This document shows, one piece after another, positions 22,748 to 33,472 of a stretch of DNA of 64,000 bases. The DNA comes from Opisthocomus hoazin (Eukaryota > Chordata > Aves > Opisthocomiformes > Opisthocomidae): positions 47,072,320-47,136,319 of the forward strand of contig NC_134454.1 in the NCBI RefSeq assembly GCF_030867145.1. Direction: 5' to 3'. The notes beneath the pieces were generated by a model, which worked only from the letters and a program-made list of their open reading frames with translations, did not search any database and was not told the origin of the DNA. Every line of letters starts with the position of its first letter. Within the stretch, counting starts at the first letter, position 1. The translations under genes and the position numbers were made by a program.

Positions 22748-24295
22748 CTGTGCAGCTTAGAAAGCTGCCACTCTTGTCAATGCCTTACTATGCCACAGAT
22801 GCATTATTGGTAGTAGCCACAAAATTTTTTTATAGTTAAATATTTATATTTGCTTTTTTCCTTCAAATAAAAAGAAAAATAAACCAGTGTGTCATCACAA
22901 AAACTATCACTTGCCTCACACTGCTCCCACAGAAGACAGTGTTAAATCTCCTGCTAACCTCAACAGCAGCAGACCTTGGCCAGCATCATGTACTCTTGGA
23001 AAAATCTCAGCCTTCATCTGTAGTGTATTGAGAACACATACAAAGAAGCATCAAAGTGTCACCTTCTATGTTTTATAACATTTTCTGCAAGAGAATTCAC
23101 TGTTCCTAGAGTTTAATGGCCTGTGACATTTGGTGGTGAAATCAAGCTCATTGCTCTAAAGGTTCCTACTACACAAGCTCCAATGGAGTGAGCAATTGAG
23201 AGTTTAGATGGAAACTTTTTTTCTCCTTCATACTGTGGTAGAAAAGAAAAAAAGAATCTAAATTACATTCTCTTGTATTCTAAGATGTGTTTTCACAAAC
23301 AATGCCCCTCACACCCTCGGCTTCCCTCAGTGCCTCACTCTCCTCAAAACTCAGGCATGTACCAGAGAAATGTGACAGCATTTTGAAACCCCACAAGGCA
23401 CTTTTGGCTGGGAAGGAGGCCAGGCAGTAAAGCAGGGCTTTAAACACTCCAGCTGCTGCTCTCATCCACAGGACTTTTCTTGCTCCTGCACCACAGTATG
23501 GCTATTAAGCTCTCTTTCCTCAGCTGGAGAGATGGACAGGAGGCTTGTTGGATGCGTGGATGGGTGGTTGCCCACACAGAGTCCTCCAGTTCAACACCTC
23601 TGAGCAGTCCTCTCACTGTGCCTATATTCACTAAGCAAGGAGAAGGACATTTGTCACCAGGAGGCAGTTTTCAACAGCAGCATTGGTGTTTCTTGGGATT
23701 GTTTCTGAGGGCAGAAGCTGGGTGGTGTGAGTGGGAAGCAAGGGTGGAGGGAGTGGGAGGAAACAGACTTCAAAAGCTTTGAGAAGTATCAGTTCAGCTT
23801 AATAATGCCTCGGAAATCAAACCTGCCAGAAGAAAAATAGAAATCACTAGGGGCACAAAAAATTGGATTAGTTTAGCCTGTTAATCTACAATAAGAGGCA
23901 TGGACAGGGTTGTTCAGGAAAATTCTCAGTGGGAAACCATAATAATTCATAATTGAAGCAAAAAGGCAGCTGTGACATTTGGAGTGTTTCCTGACTCAGA
24001 AACGACAAAATCCAGAAAGCACTGACTGACAGTCAATGCAGGACTTTCTGAAGCAAACAAAAAAGAATCACTATTTCACGGTGGCAATAAGGTTTTTAAT
24101 CTCTGCAGAAAGGGGAAAGAAATTTCTTTCACTGAGGTATTAGAAAGATAGTATGCACCTTCCTCCACTTCTTTACCACAATTATGTTAATTAGGTGATT
24201 TGCAGATCAAGAGCAAATACAACATACCTTGCACACATGCTTTGAAAGAGAAGACACTAAGGGACTGGAGGTTGGCAGTGAAGCACTTTTGTCTC
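22748..24295. other. Region without recognised genes
   Basis: No conserved frame was seen. The part at about 23290-23790 is richer in GC than its surroundings and has short open frames on both strands without known motifs. Confidence 0.45.
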
Positions 24296-24633
24296 TGTGC
24301 TGGTTTTGATGAGGGTAGAGTCCATTCTTTCTGTAGTAGCTTGTATGGGACTGTGTTTTGGATTTGTGCTGGAAACAGCGTTGATAGCATAAGGATGTTT
24401 TAGTTACTGCTGAACAGTGGTTACAAAGAGACAAATTCTTTTCTGCTCCTCACACCACCCCACCAGCAAGTGGGATGGGGTTGCACAAGAAGTTGGGAGG
24501 GAACATGGCCGGGACAGCAGACCCCAACTGAGCAAAGGGATATTCCATACTATATGACATCGTGCTCAGCATCCGACCAGAGAGGAGTGAGTGAGTGGCT
24601 ATGTAGTGCTTAGTTGCTGACTGGGGTGCTACA
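24296..24633 (+). mobile_element. Solo avian ERV LTR with central deletion
   Basis: Starts TGTGCTGGTTTTGATG and ends GGGGTGCTACA, so the ends are TG...CA as in retroviral LTRs. The body contains 'gtatgggactgtgttttgg', 'gctgaacagtgg', 'cacaccaccccaccagc' and 'aagttgggaggg'. I recognise these as parts of a repeat widespread in birds that I believe is an ERVL-type LTR. The sequence jumps from the 'gtgctcagca' region directly to the 'gagtgagtgagtggct' region; the central segment, which in the related copy at 46.1 kb carries the TATA/poly(A)-type signals, is absent. No retroviral genes flank it and no target duplication was evident. Confidence 0.72.
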
Positions 24634-27600
24634 GGTATTGACTGAATCAAAGATATTAAATACAACCAACATTTAATTTTTTAAAAAAATTTCTATGTCC
24701 TTTCAAAACTTGCATCTCTATAACAACATATATTCTTCCCAGATTCAGTTGATATGTTATAGTTCAAAATAGCATTTATTTAATTTTAAACATTACTTAG
24801 GGACAGTGCCACAGGGAATAATAATGATTTCTAGCCTGAGGGTAGATGCTGGTCCTCTAAAAAAAATAAAAATAAAAAACTCTACTTGAATTTAGTGGCT
24901 TATGGATCAGACCTTCTAGTCTGTGTTCTTCACTTCAACAAGGCATATTTCTTGTGTCAGAGTAGATCTGAAGTAGCTAATTTGCAATAACAATAAATTT
25001 GTATTAATATTGTTTCTACTGCCTAACCCTCTGGCTGCATTACAACACAGAGCTCATTAACTTTAATAGACTAAAAGCAAATAAATTATGTAGATAATAA
25101 ATCTAACTTAATGACTAAACAAAATTAAGATACCAGTGGGGAAAAGTTTGGGATTATTAAATTGTTTATGTGTGGTAAAGGCAAGAAAGAATTCTATGCA
25201 CCTCACACAAATGTTAATCGTATTATGAAATTAACCAATACCTGATCATATGTTTTGTTTGCTTCGGCTTTGTTTTGGGAAAGTTTAGTTAATAACTTAC
25301 AGTAGCACTAATGCTCATACATTCCAGCTATACAAAGGTTTCTTCAAATGTATGTAATCTAGTAATATTTCAAATTGAATAATTAAAAAGTGATCAGATG
25401 ATAAATACCGATATATTAGAACTACTAAAACAAAATCTTTCATCATAATGGAAACAAAGTGGTCCAATACATCACAATGAAGGACAGACACAAATATTAC
25501 TGGAATTAGAAAAAGCCAAATCTTAGCTTTTCAGTGCAAACATTTCTAGAACTCATCAACAATGTAACATAAGCGCCACTCAAGAGCACGTTCTGCTCAG
25601 CACCAAACTAGGGCTGATAATTTCTGGTGATTCTAGAAGCTAACAGTAACTTGTGGAAATTGTTCTTTACAGTAGATCTTCTATGTTAGAAAGAAAAAAA
25701 AATCTTTAAAGGAATTCAGAGGTTTCCTTTCTTGTGTCTACAAAAATAACTTCAGCAGAGATGTATTAATGAGCAACTTGCAGGAAGGTAGAGAAAGGGA
25801 CATGAACTTAACTGGCTGCATGGTTTTTCAAATCATACTTTAAGTACTAATAAGGTTTTCTCAGAGTAACATATAAATTGGATCCTTTCTAAATTCCCAG
25901 AGTGAGTCAGGCAAAAGCTATCTGTATTAAACAAGTATCCATTTCTTAGAGTTCAGCCAACCTACATAATCTGTCAAAAAAAGCTTTTAAACAATTTACA
26001 GTAAGCTGGGACACATCCTACATTTATGGAAGGAAGGAAACATTACAAGCAGAAAAAAGTTAGTTGTAAATACTGACAATTTCCAAGCAGTACACTCTGT
26101 CAACATGGACATCAAACAATGTATTAATGGCACATACTTCATGTGTTGACGTACATATTAATATATGTATCAACTGAGAAACTAGTATGGAGAATAAAGC
26201 TATTAATAGTCACTGACAACTTACAGAAGCAAAGAATAGAGCAGACAAGATTCACAATCGAAAAAATAAAATTTATGTATGAAGTGCCATACCTTATAGC
26301 ACTGGTGATTGCAGACAGAATATTAATTTGCAAAGGGGTTGAGTCTTCAGGCAAATAAGAGATAGAAGCAGAGATAATTGGCTGAGGTATCTGAGAAACA
26401 GAAGAAAATTCACCGGGAATTGGAAACCACAGATATAAATGAAAAATTTATCCAAAAATAAGGAAAAAAAAACAGATGTTCTTAAATGTCTTTTGCACAG
26501 AGAAGCTTTAAGCATATTTTAGTAGGAGTTTTAGGAATACTATATATTAAAAAAAATTATTCAATGCCCAAAGAACTCACCAAACTCAAACATAGCTATT
26601 GGCCTTTTACTGTTTAAAATTATGTGATGTACTTTTTTTCACTTTTTTATGCTTTACACAGGATACATAAGATACACTGTAGAAACTTCTTTTTTGAACT
26701 GAGTCAAAATAAATGTAAGAACACAAGTATCCTTTTTAAAATTCTCTCAAAAAATAGTTCTCCTAATGAAAATCATCCGAACACTAAGACTTGTCACACT
26801 TTGTCTGCAGCTATGAAAAACAGACTTTTAAAAATCCTCCAAAACCTCAGAAACCCCCATCCCACCCACCCCCAAAAAAATCCACACTGGTAGTGTTACT
26901 AGTAGTTCACACACAACTTGTTTCATCGTGTGTCTCTAGGATGAATTTCCTTTTAAAATAGTTTAAAATAATTTCAAGGTCAGGGACATCAATCCTATCA
27001 TTTGTAGGATTACAACATGCCTATCATTCATGAACTTGTCACAAATTTTCCTCAACAAGACCATCACTTCTTAAGGCACATTTATATCATAGTAGTGCTC
27101 TGAGAAAATAAGATCTATTCAGGTGACCTCCCCTCAATGAAAACAACACGTTCAATTAAATAACTTCTCTGAGCAGCAAATGACTTTACCCAGAATGCCA
27201 TGCTTATTGAAACCAGTTGCGACACCCACATGTCCAAGACTTTAGATTAGAAGGCTCTTGTGTCACTTCTAACCCTTTTCCCCAAAGGCAACTGCTCGTT
27301 GATGTAAGAAGTTTTAAAATAATTTCTTTTAGATCTAAAAGCACCTGCTATCTTTAAAATCTTACAGATCTGGGGACTTAAATGGTTTCTGAAACAGATA
27401 ATATACTGACGACTTCATGCAGCCCAGCAAGGGTCCAGATAGTTTGAAACTAAGCAGGAAGAATCATATCTAGGACAGGTAATATAGCACTTATTAGGTA
27501 AAAGAACTTGAAAGAACTCTGAGAACTTGAAAGAACTTCAAAGAATTGCAATTGTTCAGTTGCTTGGACAAACAAGGTCTATACAGAAAAACATACCAAA

Positions 27601-29281
27601 ACCTTCATCCAAACTAACATTTTTGGCTAAAGCATAATATACTCAAACTTGGGATACAGCCACTCAAACTGTTAGAAAAAAATTTGCAACTAATTCAAAA
27701 AAAAAAAAAAAAGAGAGAATAAGACAAGGCAGTTATCTCCACTGGTGACAGTCATGAACTCCTGAGTTTTTAAACAATTTTTTAATAGTTTAAAAAATAG
27801 TTCTCTAGGAGATAAAATGTGAGACCCACAGAGCACCTTACAGCAATTATTGTTCTCTCACATTCAGAAACAGAAGTCTAAAACATCTTGCTCAAGCTCA
27901 TGAGTATTTTGTTTCAGAAGACAACCTCCACAGACATAAGAAGATCTGTTCAGGCATGTTATTAGAAGATCCTGTTTTGTTAGTGAGGAGTAGATCCTCT
28001 GCGACTGACAAAACAGATGCTTCCTATAGACATCTTCCAAGACAGCAGATATACTTGAAGCTGACTAAACATATATTTGTGTTAACGTAAGTCACAACAG
28101 GGGGTTTTGTCACCATACTTCAGGGTGAAGTGGCTTTTCTCCCTTTTGCTCGAAGTTTAGCATTAGCAATATCAATCTGTATTTTAAACCATAACACCTT
28201 CTACTCAGCCACAAGAATTTGGGCCCGCTGTTCCCAGAAGTATCATCCCCAGTCACAGACTACTGTAAATTCCTGGGAATGAAAAATAAGACCTTAGTCA
28301 TCCCATCGTTTTTGCTTTGGTGCAGACGAGTTCAGATGTCCTGCAGCAGGGTTAAGAGGGAGGGTTCTGTACCCTTCCCAACATTGATTTCAATGCCAAT
28401 TAGTGTATTAAAAAAATGACACTTGTGACTGGGCTGCACTGAGCGATTTTAGTGATGCAACAGTGTAATAAATCCAGCTAAATTTATTGCTAACATTTGG
28501 CTTACAGCTAATACTTGTTTACTGACAGAAACTCGATTTATACTGCCAGTTCTTTAGGGTAGAGACTATCTTTTCCACCAAATATTTTTAAAATGCAGGA
28601 CAAAAAGCTTGAGCTGCAGAACAGAAACAACTGCAACAGCAGCCGACAGCCCACTTGTGAATCAGCTTGACGTTTGCTCTAGACAGCTATTTCAGAGCAC
28701 TACTCTTTAACTTTGGGCCACATGATTAGACTCATAACAAGCATTTACAGAGGGAGCCTCTGGTGTCTTAACATCATGTCCAGAGCTGATAAATGACGGG
28801 TATTTCTGCACCAAATTTGCCAATGAAATATTCTCGTAGTCTTTGAAGTGACAGAGACAAGGGGAAAGAATGAAAATACCCCTTCCTCACCAGTTTCTCC
28901 AGTCTTGCTCTCAATCATTTTTAAGAGTTCGACATTTCATTATCAAATATGCCAACTGCAATTTTATTAGTCAGCAAAGCCTCAGTCAGCAAAGATAGTC
29001 TGGTAAGTTTGACATTACAAAGACTTAGATAGTGCTTCACCTTATGGAGCTGTAAATATCAATGTTACTCTTGCCATTTTTTTCTAAATCAAATACGACA
29101 GCTTTGATTTTTTTATATGAAGTATAATGCAAAATCAGGCTGAACAGTTGCATAGGCTAGAGCTTTAACTGCTTACAAGGTTTTCTGAAGTATTAAATCA
29201 GAAATGTATTTACAGTGTAAGCTATTTTCTTCCCAGTAGTGGTCAAAAACTTCAAATCTATTTTAAAAATAAATATATACT
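24634..29281. other. AT-rich region without recognised genes
   Basis: No coding-like frame, CR1 tail or LTR end was recognised. An A16 run occurs at 27697-27712. Many short poly-A/T stretches are present. If conserved non-coding elements exist here they would only show in a multi-species alignment. Confidence 0.5.
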
Positions 29282-29421
29282 TGTGCATGTGGGGAAGGAG
29301 TTTTGGTATGTATCATATACACGCGCACGCGAGCGCGTGTGTGTGTGTGAGAGAGTGTGAGAGTGTGTGTGTGTGTATGTGTATGTGTGTGTGTGTACAA
29401 TCTCTCACACACACATGCACA
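29282..29421. repeat. GC/GT/CA microsatellite with inverted repeats
   Basis: Alternating purine-pyrimidine tract: acacgcgc and gcgcgtgt (29319-29326 and 29333-29340) form an 8-base inverted repeat. Interrupted GT and GA repeats follow to about 29396, then ctctcacacacac. Outer arms tgtgcatgt (29282-29290) and acatgcaca (29413-29421) are also complementary. Such tracts favour Z-DNA and hairpins and are typically length-polymorphic. Open frames through it are repeat artefacts. Confidence 0.85.
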
Positions 29422-29424
29422 GAA

Positions 29425-29612
29425 ACCACTGAAAGGCATAATCCCCTCTGTTGGCCTTCTGACCATGCTGTGTTTGATGCGCTGCAGGGGGCAGAGGTTT
29501 GCCCTCTGGGCTGCCAGGGCATGCTGCTGGCTCACGCTGAGCCTGCTGTCAGCCATCACCCCCATGTCCCTCTCTGTAGGGTTGAACTTCATGCGTACCA
29601 GCACACGGTAGG
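29425..29612 (-). mobile_element. CR1 internal ORF2 fragment
   Basis: The minus strand encodes the segment after the reverse-transcriptase core ([44 protein letters not shown]). Both ends are truncated and there is no 3' tail, so it is a remnant left by deletion or broken by the adjoining microsatellite. Confidence 0.8.
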
Positions 29613-30183
29613 TCAGAAATATGAATATATCACAGACTGGTCCTGGATAAAGCTGTTTTACCTTTATGAATGCATCCAGTACTAGTAGATGGAAACTCTT
29701 TTACAGAAACATTCAGAACTAAAAGACATCTTCTTCTTCCAACAGCACACCAACTCACTCTCCAATCTTTTTTCCCTCTACAGTCTGCATTAATAGAGAA
29801 CAGCATATTTCATGTTCAGTTTTGAGCATTAGGAAACACTAGAGGGAAGGGATGTCATCCAGAAGGAACCTAGCAGTCTTAAGGAGTGAGACCGTGTGAA
29901 ACTCATGAAGTTCAACAAGGCCAAGTGCAAGGTACTGCACTCGGAGCAGAGCAATCCCCAATATCAGTACAGATTGGGAGTGAATGGATTGAGACCAGCC
30001 CTGAGGAGTAGGGATTGGGGATATTTGGAGATGAAAAAATAGATATAAGCTGATGGTGTGCACTTGCAGCCCAGAAAGCCAACGGTACCCTGGGCTGCAT
30101 CAAAAAGAATGTGGCCAGCAATCCAAGGGAGTTCATTCTTCCCTTCTACTCCGCTCTTATAAGGCCCTTGTCTGGAATACTGC

Positions 30184-31305
30184 ATGCAGTTCTCGCATCC
30201 CCAGCATAAAACGGACATGGATCTGTTAGAGTGGGTCCAGAGGAGAGACACAAAATTCATCAGAGGACCGGAATACCTCTCCAGTGAAGAAAAGCTGAGG
30301 GAGTTGGAGCTGGATGAGTGGTCAGTGAGGTGGACTGAGAACTGGCTGAATGGCAGAACTCAGAGGGTTGTCATCAGCAGTGCGGAGTCTAGTTGGAGGC
30401 CTGTAACTAGTGGTGTTCCCCAGCGGTCAGTACGGAGCCCATTCTTGTTCAGCTTGTTCATCAATGACCTAGATGAAGAGCTAGAGTGTAACCTCAGCAA
30501 GTTTGCTAATGACACCAAACTGGGAGGAGTGGTAGATACACCAGAAGGCTGTGCTGCCATTCAGAGTGACCTGGACAGGCTGAAAAGTTGGGCAGAGAGG
30601 AACGTGATGAGGTTCAGCAAGGGCAAGTGCAGGGTCCTGCACCTGGGGAGGAACAACCCCATGCACCAGCACAGGCTCGAGGCGGACCTGCTGGAGAGCA
30701 GCTCTGCGGAGAGGGACCTGGGTGTCCTGGTGGACGACAGGTTAACCATGAGCCAGCAGTGTGCCCTGGTTGCCAAGAAGGCCAGTGGTATCCTGGGATG
30801 CATTAGGAGGAGTGTGGCCAGCAGGACGAGGGAGGTTCTCCTTCCCCTCTACACTGCCCTGGTGAGGCCCCATCCGGAGTACTCTGTCCAGTTCTGGGCT
30901 CCCCAGTTCAAGAAAGATGAGGAGCTACTGGAGAAAGTCCAGCAGAGGGCTACAAGGATGATGAGGGGACTGGAGCATCACTCCTGTGAGGAAAGGCTGA
31001 GGGAGCTGGACTTGTTAAGCCTGAAGAAGAGGAGGCTCAGAGGGGACCTAATAAATGCTTATAAATATCTGAAGGGTGGGTGTCAGGAGGATGGGGCCAA
31101 ACTCTTTCCAGTGGTGCCCAGTGACAGGACAAGGGGCAATGGGCATAAACTGAAGCACAGGAAGTTCCATCTGAACATGAGGAAGAACTTCTTCCCTCTG
31201 AGGGTGTTGGAGCACTGGAACAGTCTGCCCAGGGAGGCTGTGGAGTCTCCTTCTCTGGAGATATTCAAGACCCTCCTGGACAAGGTCCTGTGCAGCCTGC
31301 TGTAG
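30184..31305 (+). pseudogene. Chimeric CR1 open frame: older CR1 C-terminal segment fused to younger RT fragment
   Basis: A 373-codon frame without stops. Residues 1 to about 42 (MQFSHPQHK...LRELE) come from the older CR1; the rest ([18 protein letters not shown] onwards) comes from the younger insert. It holds motif B (TSGVPQRSV, Arg where Gly-Gln-Gly-Ser-like sequence usually reads PQGSV), motif C as FANDTKLGG (second-position Asp to Asn in the usual FADD), and the rest of ORF2 to its normal C-terminus (LDKVLCSLL). Motif A is missing because of 5' truncation. It cannot be an active reverse transcriptase. The fused frame is most likely accidental: the junction simply kept phase. No promoter was seen. 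Confidence 0.85.
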
Positions 31306-31396
31306 GTGACCCTGCTTCGGCAGGAGTGTTGGACTAGATGACCCACAAAGGTCCCTTCCAACCCCTACCATTTTGTGATTCTGTGATTCGGTGATT
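30310..31396 (+). mobile_element. Young CR1 fragment nested in older CR1
   Basis: A 5'-truncated copy beginning at the ORF2 segment 'ctggatgagtggtcagtg', aligned with the 7.4-11.8 kb element, and ending in ATTCTGTGATTCGGTG units. It carries the same 3' hairpin (31311-31324) and 'ggactagatgacccac' block as the copies at 7.4 and 14.4 kb. No target duplication is obvious; the join seems to have lost a few host bases. Confidence 0.9.
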
Positions 31397-31488
31397 CTGT
31401 TCAGCCTTGGAGAAGGCTCCAGGAAGACCTTGCAGATTTCAGCATACAAAGGGGTCTTCTGAGAAAGACAGAGTACTTTTTACTAAGT

Positions 31489-31618
31489 AAGGCTTCTGGT
31501 GACAGATCAAAGCGCAGCATCTTTAAACTGAAAGAGCATAGATTTATAGGCTTAAGGCTTCTGGTGACAGATCAAAGGGCAAAATTTTTAAACTGAAAGA
31601 GCATAGATTTATATTGGC
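31489..31618 (+). repeat. 65-bp tandem duplication inside the older CR1
   Basis: Two head-to-tail copies of 'ggcttctggtgacagatcaa...aaactgaaagagcatagatttat' begin at 31491 and 31556, a 65-base period, with a few differences. CR1 has this segment only once, so this is a local duplication. Confidence 0.88.
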
Positions 31619-31846
31619 TACGAGGAAGATTTTTTTTACAGTGACTGTGGTCATACACTGGAACAGGGTGCCTGGAGAAGTTGTGGATGCCCTGCCACTG
31701 AAAATGTTTCAGGTCAGGCTGGATGCGACGTTGAGTAACCTGATCTAGTGAAAGATGCCCCTGTCTGTGGCAGTGGGCTGCACTAGATGATCGTTGCAGG
31801 TCCCTTCCAACTCAAACCATTCTGTGATTCAGTGATTCTACCAAAG

Positions 31847-32886
31847 CAGAGCGCTGAGAAAGACATGTGAAGTTCAAAAAAGCTAACATAAATAATTTGC
31901 CAATCAATTAAGTAAACCACAAAAATTCATACTATTCCAAGTTCTCTTCCTTTTCTCTCCAATATGAAATTTGTCAGCTTAAAGAAAAAAATTCGAAGTG
32001 TAACTCCAGACAAAATAGGTCAGGGCTACTTACACAGCATATTCTGGCCTGTGCCCAACACGAACACATTTTGCCTAGAAAGCCTAGGGTTGCAAAGACT
32101 CCTCTACGTCCTGTATTTCTTTTCATTCCTTCAGGCCTAGGAGGAGCGGCTCTCAGCTGTGCAGGCACCACATGGCACTTGTGCCAGTTGGAGAAGTGGC
32201 AGCTGGTAATTTTCTTCCTACTGAGAAGGGTTCAGTACAAGCTACCCAAAAAACTCAGCCTGCCACAAAAACAGACATAGGTCACTTGGACAGCCTACTT
32301 TTAAGGACATTTTGATTTGGGTGGTGAGGTTAAGGAAAAGAAAGAGACTAAGAAAAGCTCTGGATGGCTTCCTTTTCTACAAGGCAGAGCGGCACTTCTT
32401 TATCCCAATACTACATCATGGAAGGCCTATATGTATCATAGGAGGCAAGCATTACATGATTCCACCTAAAAATAAACATATAAAAGGTCTCTGCAGGGAA
32501 ATTAAATCTGTAGTCCTCTAGTTTCATGAGAAATTTCACTGCTGATAGAAAATCTTACACAGAAATTGGATCTTTTACTGAACATCTGCACCCCCTGCTA
32601 ACCTTGGCCACATTTACCAAGGATGATCATCGTGCTCGCCTCATAAATATTTACATGACCTATAAAAATGTTTATAGACTCACGCTCAATTCCAGCAGCA
32701 TCTTAGAATACATTCTACAAAACATCTTAACAAATTTTGTGCCCTGTAGCTTAATGGCTAGCAGTGCAAATTCTTGTCAACTATAGAAAATATAAATTAA
32801 AAATAATTGAGGAGTTCAGCTGTGCCTGTCATCAGAAAAGCATAAAGAGTTTTATCCAGATTATTTCTCTGAAGACTTTTTGACAG
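31847..32886. other. Region without recognised genes
   Basis: Unassigned sequence between CR1 copies with short open frames lacking motifs. Confidence 0.45.
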
Positions 32887-33472
32887 TCACAGAATCATAG
32901 AATCATAGAATCATAGAATCATAGAATCTCTTGAATCATAGGTTGGAAAAGACCTCTAAGATCATCGAGTCCAACCTCCCACCCAACACCACCATTCCTA
33001 CTAAACCATATCCTGAAGCGCCACATCTACATATTTTTTAAACACCTCCAGGGAGGAGGACTCAACCACCTCCCGAGGCAGCCCATTCCAATGTCCGACC
33101 ACTCTTGCAGTAAAGATATTTTTCCTAATATCTAATCTAAACCTCCCCTGATGCAACTTGAGGCCTTTGCTTCTCTTCCTATCGCTAGTTATCAGGGAGA
33201 AGAGACCAACACCCACCTCACTACAACCTCCTTTCAGAGAGTTGTAGAGAGCAATAAGGTCCCCCCTCAGCCTCCTTTTCTCCAGACTAAACAGTCCCAG
33301 TTCCCTCAGTCACTCCTCGTAAGACTTGTACTCTAGACCCCTCACCAACTTCGTTGCCCTTCTCTGGACACACTCCAGAAACTCCATGTCTTACTTGTAG
33401 TGAGGGGCCCAAAACTGAACACAGTACTCAAGTTGCGGTGTCACCAGTGCAGAGTACAGGGACAAAATGATC
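32887..33472 (-). mobile_element. CR1 3' fragment with expanded tail
   Basis: The minus-strand CR1 3' end has a clean run of the 10-base unit atcatagaat (32887-32928), then 'ggttggaaaagacctctaagatcatcgagtccaacc'. The C-terminal ORF2 region follows ([31 protein letters not shown]) with internal stops. It belongs to the same older subfamily as the copy at 21.4-22.2 kb. Confidence 0.93.

Larger units (their letters stand above)
29842..31846 (+). mobile_element. Older CR1 3' fragment, interrupted by a younger CR1
   Basis: The host copy runs at about 29842-30309 (GMSSRR-like start, 'tgaaactcatgaagttcaacaaggccaag', 'ggctgcatcaaaaagaatgtgg') and resumes at about 31397-31846 ('ctgttcagccttggagaagg') to its ATTCTGTGATTCAGTGATTCT tail. 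Joining the two parts gives a normal CR1 3' end, allowing for a few lost bases. The second part carries a 65-base tandem duplication. Confidence 0.88.

Noticed and set aside
24291..24638. Target-site duplication around the LTR
   Set aside because: The 5 bases on either side do not match.
27697..27712. A16 run as a retrocopy poly(A) tail
   Set aside because: No coding-like sequence or target duplication lies upstream; treated as a simple A-run.
29239..29685. 148-codon plus-strand frame
   Set aside because: Runs through the GT/CA microsatellite and antisense CR1; low-complexity artefact.
32887..32928. Regular 10-base repeats resembling a CRISPR or satellite array
   Set aside because: They are the tail repeats of a CR1 3' end; no spacers.
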